A stretch of 64,000 nucleotides of DNA. It comes from Streptomyces cinerochromogenes. Its GTDB lineage: Bacteria; Actinomycetota; Actinomycetes; Streptomycetales; Streptomycetaceae. The stretch lies in contig NZ_BMRM01000011.1 in assembly GCF_014648635.1 (NCBI RefSeq), positions 62,001 through 126,000 on the forward strand, in the 5' to 3' direction. Under the pieces are notes generated by a model. That model was given only the letters and a program-made list of their open reading frames with translations. It was not told the DNA's origin and searched no databases. Below, piece by piece: positions 24,553 through 33,758 of the stretch. Each line of letters opens with the position of its first letter. Position 1 is the stretch's first letter. Both the position numbers and the translations under genes were made by a program.

Positions 24553-25761
24553 TCACAGCGGGGAGTGGGCCACCGCCATCACGTAGGCGCCGGACAGCAG
24601 GGAGAGCAGGGCGAGGGCGCCGTACACGACGACCGCCGGGGACCGGCGCAGCCACCAGGTCCGGGCCAGGGCCCGTGCCATCGGGATGAGCAGCGGGAAG
24701 GCCGGCAGCAGGAACCGCGGCTTGGAGGAGAAGGAGCCGGAGCCCCCGATGACGAGCAGCACCAGCACGCCGGAGAAGACCACCAGGGCCAGCGGGGCGC
24801 GCTCCAGGCACAGCAGCGCGAACAGCAGCAGGCCCGCCGTCACGATGAGGAGGGCGGCCGGGTAGACGACGCCTCCGCCGTGCAGGAGCAGGGCTTTGAG
24901 GAAGCGGACCGAGCCGGCGCCGAAGTCGAAGCGGGAGTCCCAGGCGCTCTGCACCGTGAAGTACCCGCCGAGGACGTCCCCGGTGCGGCTGCCCACCCAC
25001 AGCACATAGCCCAGCCAGCCGAGCGGGGCCACCAGCGCGCCGGCCCACAGCCGTGCCGGGACCCGGCCGCGCCGCCGCAGCGCCTCGTGTCCGGCGGCGA
25101 GGGAGACGGCCACCGCCACCGCGAAGCCGCTGGGCCGGGACAGGCCCGCGAGCGCGGCCAGGGTTCCGGCCCACACCCAGCGCCCCCTCAGCACGCAGTA
25201 CAGGGCCCAGGCGGCGAGTGCCGCGAACAGCGACTCGGTGTAGGCGATGGTGAGTTCGACCGCGTGCGGCACGGCGGCCCACAGGGCGACCAGCGCGGTG
25301 GCGACGCCCCGCCCGTAGAGGCGGTGGCCGACGAGGTAGACGCCGTACGCGGCCACGCAGGCGGCCGTCCAGGCGATCAGCAGGGCGGCCTGGCCGGGGG
25401 TGAGCGGCAGGGGGAGGGTCAGCGCCCGGATGAGCGCGGGGTAGAGGGGGAAGAACGCCCAGTCGGTCTGGACGGCGCCCTGCGGGGTGATCCAGATCAG
25501 GTGGCCGTAGCCGTGCGTGGCGATGTGCAGGTACCAGCGGGAGTCCCAGGAGTGGGCCAGGTTGCCGACCAGCGGGCGCCCCCGGAGTGCGTTGGCGAGG
25601 ACCACCGCGAGGATCCCGGCGAGCCGGAGGGCCGCGAACAGGGCGAGGGCCGGCAGGAAGCCCTGCGGCGAGCCGGCCCCGCCCGGCCGGGGCAGCCGGA
25701 GACGGCTGAGGGGTCCTGCGGGGGCCGTCGGCTCGGGCCGGGGCACGGAGGAGGTACTCAC
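24553..25761 (-). CDS. GT-C family membrane mannosyltransferase (PIG-V-like)
   Basis: A 402-residue polytopic glycosyltransferase with about nine to ten helices. The first periplasmic loop carries HSWDSRWYLHIATHGYG, where the acidic residue in WDSRWY marks the PIG-V/GT-C group using lipid-linked mannose. AYTESLFAALAAWAL and AGLSRPSGFAVAVAV are further family hallmarks. It likely adds mannose to a lipid or cell-wall acceptor outside the membrane. The start chosen is GTG 25761 in front of STSSVPRPEP. It is divergent from the GAPDH gene. Confidence 0.8.
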   Translation of the reverse strand: MSTSSVPRPEPTAPAGPLSRLRLPRPGGAGSPQGFLPALALFAALRLAGILAVVLANALRGRPLVGNLAHSWDSRWYLHIATHGYGHLIWITPQGAVQTDWAFFPLYPALIRALTLPLPLTPGQAALLIAWTAACVAAYGVYLVGHRLYGRGVATALVALWAAVPHAVELTIAYTESLFAALAAWALYCVLRGRWVWAGTLAALAGLSRPSGFAVAVAVSLAAGHEALRRRGRVPARLWAGALVAPLGWLGYVLWVGSRTGDVLGGYFTVQSAWDSRFDFGAGSVRFLKALLLHGGGVVYPAALLIVTAGLLLFALLCLERAPLALVVFSGVLVLLVIGGSGSFSSKPRFLLPAFPLLIPMARALARTWWLRRSPAVVVYGALALLSLLSGAYVMAVAHSPL

Positions 25762-25917
25762 GGTCCCGACCTTGGGCGGGCCCGTGCGCGGGTGCAACGC
25801 GCGACCCGGGTTTCTCACCCGGTTCCACCCTGATTCAGGAACCGGTCGGGGCCGTCGACAGGCCCTCGAACGAGTGTGGTTATCATATGAGCGCTGCCTA
25901 GCTCGAAAGATGGATCT

Positions 25918-27363
25918 GTGACTGTCAACGACGACTCGTTCACCAACTGGAAGATCCGCGAGGAGATCGCGGAGTCGATGATCCCGCTCATCGGGAAGCT
26001 GCACCGCGAGCGGGACGTGACCGTCCTGCTGCACAGCCGCTCCCTGGTGAACAAGTCGGTGGTCAGCATCCTCAAGACCCACCGCTTCGCCCGGCAGATC
26101 GCCGGTGCCGAGCTGTCGGTCACCGAGACCATGCCCTTCCTGGAGGCCCTGACGGCGCTGGACCTCGGGCCGTCCCAGATCGACCTCGGCATGCTGGCCA
26201 CCATGTACAAGGCCGACGAGCGGGGCCTGAGCGTGGCCGAGTTCACCGCCGAGGCGGTCGCCGGCGCCACCGGCGCCAACAAGATCGAGCGCCGCGAGCC
26301 GCGCGACGTCGTGCTCTACGGCTTCGGCCGCATCGGCCGGCTCGTCGCCCGTCTGCTGATCGAGAAGGCCGGCTCCGGCAACGGTCTCCGGCTGCGCGCC
26401 ATCGTGGTGCGCGGCGGCGGCGCCCAGGACATCGTCAAGCGCGCCTCGCTGCTGCGCCGCGACTCCATCCACGGCCAGTTCCAGGGCACGATCACCGTCG
26501 ACGAGGACACCAGCACGATCGTCGCCAACGGCAACGCGATCAAGGTGATCTACGCCGACGACCCGGCGCACGTGGACTACACCGAGTACGGCATCCGGGA
26601 CGCCATCCTCATCGACAACACCGGCAAGTGGCGCGACCGCGAGGGCCTGTCCAAGCACCTGCGCCCCGGTATCGAGAAGGTCGTCCTCACCGCGCCGGGC
26701 AAGGGCGACGTCCCGAACATCGTGCACGGCGTCAACCACGACACCGTCAAGCCGGACGAGCAGATCCTGTCCTGCGCCTCCTGCACCACCAACGCCATCG
26801 TCCCGCCGCTGAAGGCCATGGACGACGAGTACGGCGTGCTGCGCGGCCACGTGGAGACCGTCCACTCGTTCACCAACGACCAGAACCTGCTGGACAACTA
26901 CCACAAGTCCGAGCGCCGGGGCCGTTCCGCGCCGCTCAACATGGTCATCACCGAGACCGGTGCCGCCTCCGCCGTCGCCAAGGCGCTGCCCGACCTCAAG
27001 GCGAAGATCAGCGGCAGCTCGATCCGGGTGCCGGTGCCGGACGTCTCGATCGCGATCCTCAACCTCCAGCTGGCCCGCGAGGCCACCCGCGAGGAGGTCC
27101 ACGACTACCTGCGCGAGGTCTCGCTGACCTCCCCGCTGAAGCGCCAGATCGACTTCATCACGGCGCCCGACGCGGTCTCCAGTGACTTCATCGGCTCGCG
27201 CCACGCCTCGATCGTGGACGCCGGTGCACTGAAGGTCGACGGGGACAACGCGATCCTCTACCTCTGGTACGACAACGAGTTCGGCTACTCCTGCCAGGTC
27301 GTCCGGGTCGTCCAGCACGTCTCGGGCGTGGAGTACCCGACGTTCCCGGCGACGGCGGTCTGA
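25918..27363 (+). CDS. gap: glyceraldehyde-3-phosphate dehydrogenase, long form
   Basis: A 481-residue GAPDH catalysing oxidation and phosphorylation of glyceraldehyde 3-phosphate with NAD(P). The Rossmann start is VVLYGFGRIGRLVARLL at about residue 128. The catalytic Cys289 lies in SCASCTTNAIVPP, and HSFTNDQNLLDNYH and WYDNEFGYSCQVVRVVQHV complete the fold. A ~125-residue helical N-terminal extension (TNWKIREEIAESMIPLIGKL onward) is the hallmark of a distinct long GAPDH clade; its role is not known to me. GTG 25918 is the start. An 8-bp inverted repeat, CCGGTTCC/GGAACCGG at 25819-25845, lies upstream, and a 13-bp terminator follows. Confidence 0.93.
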   Translation: MTVNDDSFTNWKIREEIAESMIPLIGKLHRERDVTVLLHSRSLVNKSVVSILKTHRFARQIAGAELSVTETMPFLEALTALDLGPSQIDLGMLATMYKADERGLSVAEFTAEAVAGATGANKIERREPRDVVLYGFGRIGRLVARLLIEKAGSGNGLRLRAIVVRGGGAQDIVKRASLLRRDSIHGQFQGTITVDEDTSTIVANGNAIKVIYADDPAHVDYTEYGIRDAILIDNTGKWRDREGLSKHLRPGIEKVVLTAPGKGDVPNIVHGVNHDTVKPDEQILSCASCTTNAIVPPLKAMDDEYGVLRGHVETVHSFTNDQNLLDNYHKSERRGRSAPLNMVITETGAASAVAKALPDLKAKISGSSIRVPVPDVSIAILNLQLAREATREEVHDYLREVSLTSPLKRQIDFITAPDAVSSDFIGSRHASIVDAGALKVDGDNAILYLWYDNEFGYSCQVVRVVQHVSGVEYPTFPATAV

Positions 27364-27387
27364 TCCCTCGCCCCTCCGTACGCATGC

Positions 27388-27418
27388 GGCCGCCGACCGG
27401 GGTTTCCGGTCGGCGGCC
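27388..27418. terminator. terminator after gap
   Basis: A perfect 13-bp inverted repeat, GGCCGCCGACCGG and CCGGTCGGCGGCC with loop GGTTT, starts 25 bases after the GAPDH stop. It also lies 23 bases before the convergent collagenase stop, so it can serve both genes. Confidence 0.88.
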
Positions 27419-27440
27419 GTTCCCCTGGGCGCGGGTGCGC

Positions 27441-29390
27441 TCAGGCCGAGGCCGGCCTGCCGCACGCGCCCGCGGCGCACGCCGTGAGCCACTGGTCGAA
27501 GTCGGCGTCGTAGCGGGTGCCGATGCCGTCGTGGTAGACGGCGTATCCGCCGGCGTAGTCACCGACGCGGAAGCGGGCGAGCATGCGCTGCACGTCGTCG
27601 GGGTGACGCTCGACCATGTAGCGCGCGGCGAGGTAGCCCCACGGGTAGGTGCGGGTCACGTCGCTGTTGTCGTAGGTGTTCTCGAACAGGGTGCTCAGGC
27701 GGTACGTGTGCTTGCCGGCCTCCTGGACCGCCTGGTCGTCGGCGAGGCCGCGGTAGCCGTAGGAGACGTACTCGGCGATGCCCTCGATCCACCACACGTC
27801 CGGCACGGAGATCTGCCGGGCGAAGTCGCCCTTCATGTCGTCGCGGGCGTCCAGGAAGTGCGTGTACTCGTGGTTGAGGTTCCAGATCCGGGCCGGGAAC
27901 CCGTCGTCGTAGTTCTTCTGGTACATGATCGACATCGGCTGGTTGGCGGGGTCCGACGGGTCGCCGCCCAGCGTCATGCCGCCGTTGTCGGTGCTGATGC
28001 CGTACATCGCGCCGGCGTACGTCTGGTAGTCGGCCCGGCTGGTGAACACCACCAGCCGGAGCGTGGCGGCGTACTGGCCGGGTATCGCGCCGTCGGCCTT
28101 CACGACCGACCGGAAGTAGGCGTCCTGGCGGAGCACGCTGGCGCAGGCCGCGTCGAGGTCGGCGGCGGTCAGCGCCTGGGCGCGGACGGTGATGTTCGCG
28201 TCGCAGTGCCGGGTGACGGGCAGGACGGCCCTGTCGAGCTTCCCCGGGAGGTCGCAGACGTCGTAGTAGGCGCAGTCGGCCGTGTCGTAGGCGGCGGCCT
28301 GCGTGGCCGCCGCCACCCAGAGCGCGGCCGTCGGACCGGTGATCCCGGTCCGGTCCAGCAGGTCCTTCGTCAGCGGCCGTACGTCGTCCCGCAGTCCGGC
28401 GTGCTCGGTGTAACGGGCGAGGTTCATCCCGGCGTTGGAGTCCAGGAAGGCCAGGTCGGTGCCGAGCTGGTCGGTGTTGGCCAGGGCGAAGTCGTAGAGC
28501 GTGTCGACGATGCGCGGGTCGGCCTCGACCGCCTGCACGTACCGCGGGTTCCAGTTGCCGCGCCACAGGGGGGTGTAGACGTCGTTGACGGCCCTGATCA
28601 TGCTGTCGACCGCGTCGTACGAGCTGTCGTAGTCGTTCAGCAGCCGCCGGTAGACGTACAGGTAACGGCCCTGCTGGTCGGCGCTGTCGGTGAGGATGAC
28701 GGTCTCGCCCAGTATCCGGCCGTTGGCCTCCGTGACGTCCCGGGAGCGGGAGCGGGCGAAGAAGGTGTCCATGCCGCTGGTGACGGCGGTGGTGAGGCGG
28801 GAGGTGTACGAGCCCACGTCGCCGGGGTGGTTGAACTGCACGTAGTAGCCGGCGCGCAGGAAGAGCACCAGTTGCAGCAGGCTGCCCGAGTTGTCGCCGC
28901 GGTACTGCCCGGCGGTGCGGGTGAACGCGTCGGCGACGGTCAGCATCTGGGCCTCGCGGAAGACGGCGCGCGCGTCCGGGCCGGTGACCGAGAAGAGGGT
29001 GTTGACGCAGTCCGGGGTCGCGGCCCTGACGTAGGAGACGAGGGCGGAGCCGGTCCGGCTGCCGAAGTCGGCCGGGGTGCAGGAGGCCGCCTTCGCCGCG
29101 CGCGGTCCGGACTGGCGGGTGAAGGACGGCGGTCGGGGCGGGAGCTGGGCCGGGCTGAGCCGCCGGGCCTGGGTCGCGGGGCGCTCGGTGGCGGCGGCGG
29201 ACGCGGCGGCGGGCGACGGCACGGCCGGGTGCGGGCGGGGCACGGTGGCCGTGGCGGGGTGCGGCCGGGGTGCGGCCAGCGCCGGCGTGGACAGCAGGCC
29301 GGCCAGGGTGGCGCAGACGGCGGCGGCGCCGGCGATGCGGCCGGCCGTGCCTCTCGGCACGCGTCCGGGCAGCGCGAAGCGATAGCGCAT
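27441..29390 (-). CDS. secreted M9 collagenase-like zinc metalloprotease
   Basis: A 649-residue exported protease. The signal peptide is in residues 1-40 (TAGRIAGAAAVCATLAGLLS, then TPALA), followed by an Ala/Pro-rich linker to ~85. An alpha-helical activator-like region precedes the catalytic domain with HEYTH at 507-511, catalytic Glu508, and the third-ligand region WWIEGIAEYVSYG. The repeated NGGMTLGGDPSDPANQP is a typical M9 calcium loop region. No PKD or collagen-binding domains follow, so it is a short form. It would degrade collagen-like or other fibrous proteins outside the cell. Imperfect TGTG/CACA symmetry lies upstream at 29480-29493. Confidence 0.9.
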   Translation of the reverse strand: MRYRFALPGRVPRGTAGRIAGAAAVCATLAGLLSTPALAAPRPHPATATVPRPHPAVPSPAAASAAATERPATQARRLSPAQLPPRPPSFTRQSGPRAAKAASCTPADFGSRTGSALVSYVRAATPDCVNTLFSVTGPDARAVFREAQMLTVADAFTRTAGQYRGDNSGSLLQLVLFLRAGYYVQFNHPGDVGSYTSRLTTAVTSGMDTFFARSRSRDVTEANGRILGETVILTDSADQQGRYLYVYRRLLNDYDSSYDAVDSMIRAVNDVYTPLWRGNWNPRYVQAVEADPRIVDTLYDFALANTDQLGTDLAFLDSNAGMNLARYTEHAGLRDDVRPLTKDLLDRTGITGPTAALWVAAATQAAAYDTADCAYYDVCDLPGKLDRAVLPVTRHCDANITVRAQALTAADLDAACASVLRQDAYFRSVVKADGAIPGQYAATLRLVVFTSRADYQTYAGAMYGISTDNGGMTLGGDPSDPANQPMSIMYQKNYDDGFPARIWNLNHEYTHFLDARDDMKGDFARQISVPDVWWIEGIAEYVSYGYRGLADDQAVQEAGKHTYRLSTLFENTYDNSDVTRTYPWGYLAARYMVERHPDDVQRMLARFRVGDYAGGYAVYHDGIGTRYDADFDQWLTACAAGACGRPASA

Positions 29391-29538
29391 CGGGATTCCT
29401 CCACGAAGGGATGCGCCTCTGTGGGGTGTTGAGGCGTGTGAGGCACTGTCTCAGCGCCCCGCCCGGGCCAACAATGGCGTGTGACATAGCACATGACACT
29501 GCCCGCTCATAACATCGCGGTGCTCCCGTGACCCGCTC

Positions 29539-30492
29539 CTACGCCCCGGCGGCGCTCCACGTCCGCGAGGCCCAGGTGCGCAGGTGCGGTGCCTGGGCGA
29601 CGAGGTCGCGGTAGGCGTCCATGGCGGACTGCAGCACCGTCTCCACGACGTCGTCGGCGACGGTGTCCGGCCGCCAGGCCAGCACGTAGCGGCACCACAG
29701 CGGGGAGCCCGCCAGCGGCCTGACCACCACGTGCGGGATCGGCCGCAGCGTCGGCTGCACCAGGGACACCCCGAGACCGTCGGCGATCATGCTCTGCAGC
29801 TGGGTCTGGTCGCCGAGCCACTCGTGGACGGTGACCGGCGTGAAACCGGCCGCGGCGCAGGCGTCGTAGAAGACCCCGGGCCAGCCGGCGCCGTCGTCCG
29901 GGGTCACGAACCAGGCGTCCTCGGCGAGGTCGGCGAGCTGCACCTGGGTGCTCTGCCGGAGCCGGTGCCGGGCGGGGAGGGCGACGAAGGTGGGCTCGGT
30001 GACGATGCCGCGGTGCCGTACGGCGGTCGAGTGCCGTAGCTCCATGCCCGGGTAGTCCGCGGCGATGGCGGCGTCCACCGCGCCCTCCTCCAGCAGCTCC
30101 ACGATCCGCGAGGAGGCGTAGACGCTGGTGACCGAGAGGGTCAGCTCGGGCAGCCGGGCACGGACGCGGGAGACCGTGCCGGACAGCACCGGCGAGTTGG
30201 TGGCGGCCACGCGCAGGGGCCGGCGGGGGCGGGCGGATGCCGGACGGTGCCCGATCGCGGCGGCCCGTACCAGGACGTCCCGGGCCTGCTCCACCACCTC
30301 GGCGCCGTACCGGGTCGGCCGGACCCCGCTCGGCCCGCGTTCGAAGAGCGGCTCGCCCAGATGGCGCTCGATGCGGCGGAGCTGGGTGCTCACGGCGGGC
30401 TGCGAGTAGCCCAGCTGCGCGGCGGCGCGGCCCACGCTGCCCGCGTCGGCGATCGCGCACAGCACCCGCAGGTGCCGCAGCTCCAGCTCCAT
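29539..30492 (-). CDS. LysR-family transcriptional regulator
   Basis: A 317-residue LysR regulator. The N-terminal winged helix-turn-helix (residues 3-62) contains RHLRVLCAIADAGSVGRAAA and GYSQPAVSTQLRRIERHLG. The effector domain runs from ~90 (LRVAATNSPVLSGTVSRVRA) with the family's DAAIAADYPG and VSLVQPTLRPIPHVVVRPLAG segments. The ATG at 30492 opens directly onto MELELRHLRV. The regulated gene is not obvious; the collagenase follows on the same strand and the imine reductase precedes it. Confidence 0.9.
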   Translation of the reverse strand: MELELRHLRVLCAIADAGSVGRAAAQLGYSQPAVSTQLRRIERHLGEPLFERGPSGVRPTRYGAEVVEQARDVLVRAAAIGHRPASARPRRPLRVAATNSPVLSGTVSRVRARLPELTLSVTSVYASSRIVELLEEGAVDAAIAADYPGMELRHSTAVRHRGIVTEPTFVALPARHRLRQSTQVQLADLAEDAWFVTPDDGAGWPGVFYDACAAAGFTPVTVHEWLGDQTQLQSMIADGLGVSLVQPTLRPIPHVVVRPLAGSPLWCRYVLAWRPDTVADDVVETVLQSAMDAYRDLVAQAPHLRTWASRTWSAAGA

Positions 30493-30693
30493 CGGTCCAC
30501 TCCCGGCTCGTTCCCACGGCCGGCCCGGCGCCCTGCCCCCGCACCCCGTACGTGACCGCGCCCGCCGCCCGCGCCGGCCGTGGTCAGGGCCGGCGGACCG
30601 AAGCGTTCCATGGCCTCCTCCCTGGCACAAGTCGCAGGTCCGCCAGGGTGCGGGCGGTCACATCCCCCCGGCCGGCGCCCCGGGGCGTGGGGC

Positions 30694-31581
30694 TCAGCGG
30701 CGCCCCAGCACCTCGGCGACCCGGATGAACCCGTCCGTGCCGTGCCCCAGGCCGATCACCCGGCGGGCCATGCCCTCCGCGGCCCGCATCACGCCCGCGT
30801 CGATGCCGTGCGACTCGGCGACCTCGACGACATGGGCCATGGTGGAGGCGGCCGAGGTGATCGGGTTGATCTCCCCGGAGTAGGTGCCGCTGTCGGCGTC
30901 CTCGGCGAACTGCTCGAACAGCGGCGGCAGGATCGCGCCGATGCCCTGGGCGAAGGGAGCGAGTTCACGGGCGGTGACGCCCTCCGCGCGGGCGATCGCC
31001 ACGGCGTGCGCGTAACCCGCCATCGCGGTCCAGAAGACGTCCAGCAGCGCGATGTCGAAGGCGGCGGCGCGCCCGGCGTCCTCCCCCAGGTGGGTGTGCG
31101 TCCCGCCGAGCGCCTCCAGCACCGGCCGGTGCTGTGCGAAGAGCTCGCGCGGGCCGCTGTGCAGGAAGACGGCCTCCGGTGTGCCGATGCTGGGAGCCGG
31201 AGTCATGATCGCGCCGTCCAGGTAGCCGATGCCGTGGGCAGCCGCCCAGTCCGCGGTGTCCCGGGCGCGGCGCGGGGTGTCGGCGGTGAGGTTGACGACG
31301 GTACGGCCCTTCAGCGCGCGGGTGACGTCGGCGCGGCGCAGGATCGCGTCGGAGGCGTCGTAGTTCACCACGCAGACGACGACCAACTCGCCTGCGGCTA
31401 CCGCCTCTTCGGCTGTCGCGGCGCTCGCCGCGCCCCGCTCGGCCAGCTCCCGGTCCCTGCCGGGCGTGCGGTTCCAGACCGTGGTGGGCACGCCGGCGGC
31501 GAGGAAGGCGCCCGCCAGTGAGCGGCCCATCGGGCCGAGCCCGAGCACGGTGACGGCAGGAAGATCCGTAGACGTGGACAT
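30694..31581 (-). CDS. imine reductase-like NADPH oxidoreductase
   Basis: A 295-residue protein of the beta-hydroxyacid dehydrogenase/6-phosphogluconate fold. VTVLGLGPMGRSLAGAFLAA binds NADPH and WNRTPGRDRELAERG selects the 2'-phosphate. The conserved catalytic Lys of hydroxyisobutyrate dehydrogenases is absent. At its place is AAAFDIALLDVFW, the Asp-containing motif of imine reductases that protonates cyclic imines. The C-terminal helical domain has SGEINPITSAAS. It likely dimerises. HxlR regulator lies divergently 67 bases away, suggesting control by that protein. Confidence 0.8.
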   Translation of the reverse strand: MSTSTDLPAVTVLGLGPMGRSLAGAFLAAGVPTTVWNRTPGRDRELAERGAASAATAEEAVAAGELVVVCVVNYDASDAILRRADVTRALKGRTVVNLTADTPRRARDTADWAAAHGIGYLDGAIMTPAPSIGTPEAVFLHSGPRELFAQHRPVLEALGGTHTHLGEDAGRAAAFDIALLDVFWTAMAGYAHAVAIARAEGVTARELAPFAQGIGAILPPLFEQFAEDADSGTYSGEINPITSAASTMAHVVEVAESHGIDAGVMRAAEGMARRVIGLGHGTDGFIRVAEVLGRR

Positions 31582-31648
31582 GTTGCAACTCCCGTAGGTG
31601 GTGGAGAAGTCGGCCGGAGGGCCGGTGGAGAGAACAGAGAGGACGACG

Positions 31649-31999
31649 ATGACGCGCAGCCGCGCCCAGGACCCGAACGTCTGCGGGGTGACCGCCGCGA
31701 TCGCTGTGATCGACGGCAAGTGGAAGACGTCGCTGCTGTGGCTGCTGGAGTCCGGGCCGCACCGGCCCGGTGAACTGCGGCGCCATCTGCCCGGGTTGAG
31801 CGAGAAGGTGCTGACCCAGGCGCTGCGCGAGATGACGGACGACGGCCTGGTGCACCGGGAGGTGCACGACGTGCTGCCGCCGAAGACCGTGTACTCGCTG
31901 ACCGGGTTCGGCCGCGACCTGGCCGCGGCGCTGGACCCGCTGGCCGCGTGGGGCCACCGCCGTCTGGAGCTGCTCCGCGAGCGCGAAGCGGCGTCCTGA
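31649..31999 (+). CDS. HxlR-family transcriptional regulator
   Basis: A 116-residue winged-helix regulator of the HxlR type, which often senses reactive carbonyls or redox state through cysteine. The core shows CGVTAAIAVIDGKWKTSLLW, RPGELRRHLPGLSEKVLTQ, LREMTDDGLVHREVHD and VYSLTGFGRDLAAALDPLAAWG. A single N-terminal Cys (NVCGV) is where sensor cysteines occur. ATG 31649 is preceded by GAGAGGA; an earlier in-frame GTG has no ribosome site. It is divergent from the imine reductase and is its probable regulator. Confidence 0.88.
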   Translation: MTRSRAQDPNVCGVTAAIAVIDGKWKTSLLWLLESGPHRPGELRRHLPGLSEKVLTQALREMTDDGLVHREVHDVLPPKTVYSLTGFGRDLAAALDPLAAWGHRRLELLREREAAS

Positions 32000-32086
32000 C
32001 CGCTGCCGCCGTCACCTCCCGTCCGTTCTCCGGCAGCCCCTGACCTCGGAGAACAGCCTCTCCCGGGTGGACGGGAGCTGCCAAGT

Positions 32087-32104
32087 ACCCACAAAAAAGT
32101 GGGT
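32087..32104 (+). terminator. A-loop hairpin after hxlR
   Basis: ACCCAC and GTGGGT pair around a loop of six A residues, about 88 bases after the HxlR stop. It is short and may be a weak terminator or a scar at the edge of the degraded GH51 fragment. Confidence 0.45.
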
Positions 32105-32146
32105 GTCGGACCCCTGTCCAGCCCTCCGCCCCACCCCCCTCCGTGT

Positions 32147-32374
32147 GGCATCCGGCTGGACGTCGTGGACGCCCTGCGCGGCCTGGACATCCCCAACCTC
32201 CGCCGGCCGGGCGGCTGTTTCGCCGACGAGTACCACCGGCGGGACGGCGACGGACCGCGCGAGCAGCGCCCCCGAATGGTCAACACCCCCTGGGGGAACG
32301 TCGAGGAGAGCAACCGCTTCGGCACGCACGAGTTCATGGCGCTGTGCGAACTGCTCGGCGCGGAGCCCGTCCAG
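32147..32374 (+). pseudogene. fragment of a GH51 alpha-L-arabinofuranosidase
   Basis: A 76-codon stretch matches the N-terminal third of GH51 arabinofuranosidases (GIRLDVVDALRGLDIPNLRR, PGGCFADEYHRRDGDGP, RMVNTPWGNVEESNRFGTHE, FMALCELLGAEP). No start codon with a ribosome site precedes it, and homology ends abruptly at 32374, before either catalytic Glu. Family-constant Trp residues in the NLRWPGG and YHWRDG motifs and the His of NTHWG have changed to Arg, Arg and Pro, which shows decay. The GH27 gene begins 37 bases later. Confidence 0.8.
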
Positions 32375-32411
32375 GCCCCATGTCCCTGCCGGACCGAGAG
32401 GACACCGATCC

Positions 32412-33731
32412 GTGGACCGCCCCCTCCCCGCCCGCCGCCTGCGTCCGCCGATGGGCTGGAACAGCTGGGACTGCTACGGCCCGGCCGTCACCGAGCAGGA
32501 GGTGCTCGCCAACGCGGAGTTCATGGCCGCCCGCCTGCTGCCGCACGGCTGGGACACCGTGGTGGTGGACATCCAGTGGTACGAGCCGACGGCCCGCGCC
32601 CACGGCTACAACCCGGACGCCCCCCTGGTCCTGGACGCGTACGGCCGCCAGCTCCCGGCGCCGAACCGGTTCCCGTCCGCCGCCGGCGGCGCGGGCTTCG
32701 CCCCGCTGGCCCGCCGGGTCCACGACCTCGGGCTCCGCTTCGGCCTGCACATCATGCGGGGCATCCCGCGCCGGGCCGTCGCCGCCCGGCTGCCGGTGTA
32801 CGGCACGGAGTTCACCGCCGACGAGATCGCCGACACCTCCTCGGTCTGCCCGTGGAACACCGACAACTACGGCCTGGACCACACCCGTCCGGGCGCCCAG
32901 GCGTACTACGACTCCCAGGTCGCCCGGTTCGCGGAGTGGGGGGTGGACTTCGTCAAGGCCGACGACATGCTCTTCCCCTACCACGAGCGGGAGATCGCCG
33001 CCTACGCGCGGGCGATCGAGCGCTGCGGCCGGCCGGTCGAGCTGAGCCTGTCCCCCGGCACCGACGTCTCCCTGGCCCGTCTGGACCACCTGCGCGAGCA
33101 CGCCACCATGTGGCGCGTCTGCGACGACCTGTGGGACCGGTGGGAGGACGTCGAGGCGCAGTTCGCCCGGATGGCCCGGTGGGCGCCCTGGCAGGGCGAG
33201 GGCGGCTGGGCGGACGCCGACATGCTGCCCCTCGGGCGCATCGGCGTCCGCGCCGAACGCGGCACCGACCGGCTGTGCTCCCTCACCCGGCCCGAGCAGA
33301 TCAGCCTGCTCACCCTGTGGCTGATCTCCCGGTCGCCGCTGATGATGGGCGGCGACCTGCCCACCAGTCCGCCCGAGACCATCGAACTCCTCACCAACGA
33401 CGAGGCGCTGGCCGTGCTGTGGCACAGCACCGGCAACCGCGAGGTGCTCCGCGAGGACGGGCTCGTCCTGTGGACCGCCCGCGACACCGACGGCCGTACC
33501 CGCTACGCCGCCATCTTCTCCCTCGCCGACGGGCCACGCCGCCACGAGGTGCCGCTCGGCTCGGTCGGCGCCCGTCCCGACGACCGGATCCGCGAGCTGT
33601 GGACCCGTACCGACGTCCCGCACGACGGCCACCACCTCACCGTCCGGCTGCCCGCCCACGGCGCCGCCCTCTACCGTCTCGCGGAGAACACGGAGAACAC
33701 GGAGAACGCGGAGGACAGCGGGCGGGAGTGA
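32412..33731 (+). CDS. GH27 alpha-galactosidase-like glycosidase
   Basis: A 439-residue retaining glycosidase. PPMGWNSWDCYGPAVTE opens the (beta/alpha)8 barrel. The nucleophile is Asp184 in DFVKADDMLF, and the acid/base Asp lies in WRVCDDLWDRW. The C-terminal beta domain ends in a short tail, ENTENTENAED, coded by GAGAACACG repeats. GH27 members cleave alpha-galactosides or beta-L-arabinopyranosides. There is no signal peptide, so the substrate is intracellular or imported. GTG 32412 has AGAGGA nine bases before; ATG 32451 is the next choice. TetR and SGNH hydrolase genes follow, perhaps acting on acylated oligosaccharides. Confidence 0.88.
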   Translation: MDRPLPARRLRPPMGWNSWDCYGPAVTEQEVLANAEFMAARLLPHGWDTVVVDIQWYEPTARAHGYNPDAPLVLDAYGRQLPAPNRFPSAAGGAGFAPLARRVHDLGLRFGLHIMRGIPRRAVAARLPVYGTEFTADEIADTSSVCPWNTDNYGLDHTRPGAQAYYDSQVARFAEWGVDFVKADDMLFPYHEREIAAYARAIERCGRPVELSLSPGTDVSLARLDHLREHATMWRVCDDLWDRWEDVEAQFARMARWAPWQGEGGWADADMLPLGRIGVRAERGTDRLCSLTRPEQISLLTLWLISRSPLMMGGDLPTSPPETIELLTNDEALAVLWHSTGNREVLREDGLVLWTARDTDGRTRYAAIFSLADGPRRHEVPLGSVGARPDDRIRELWTRTDVPHDGHHLTVRLPAHGAALYRLAENTENTENAEDSGRE

Positions 33732-33758
33732 GCGTGGCGCCTAGTCGGGCATCCCGTT

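Noticed and set aside
29480..29493. CRP-like TGTG-N6-CACA site upstream of the collagenase gene
   Set aside because: Half-sites lack the outer bases of the CRP consensus and the dyad is short; it could be chance.
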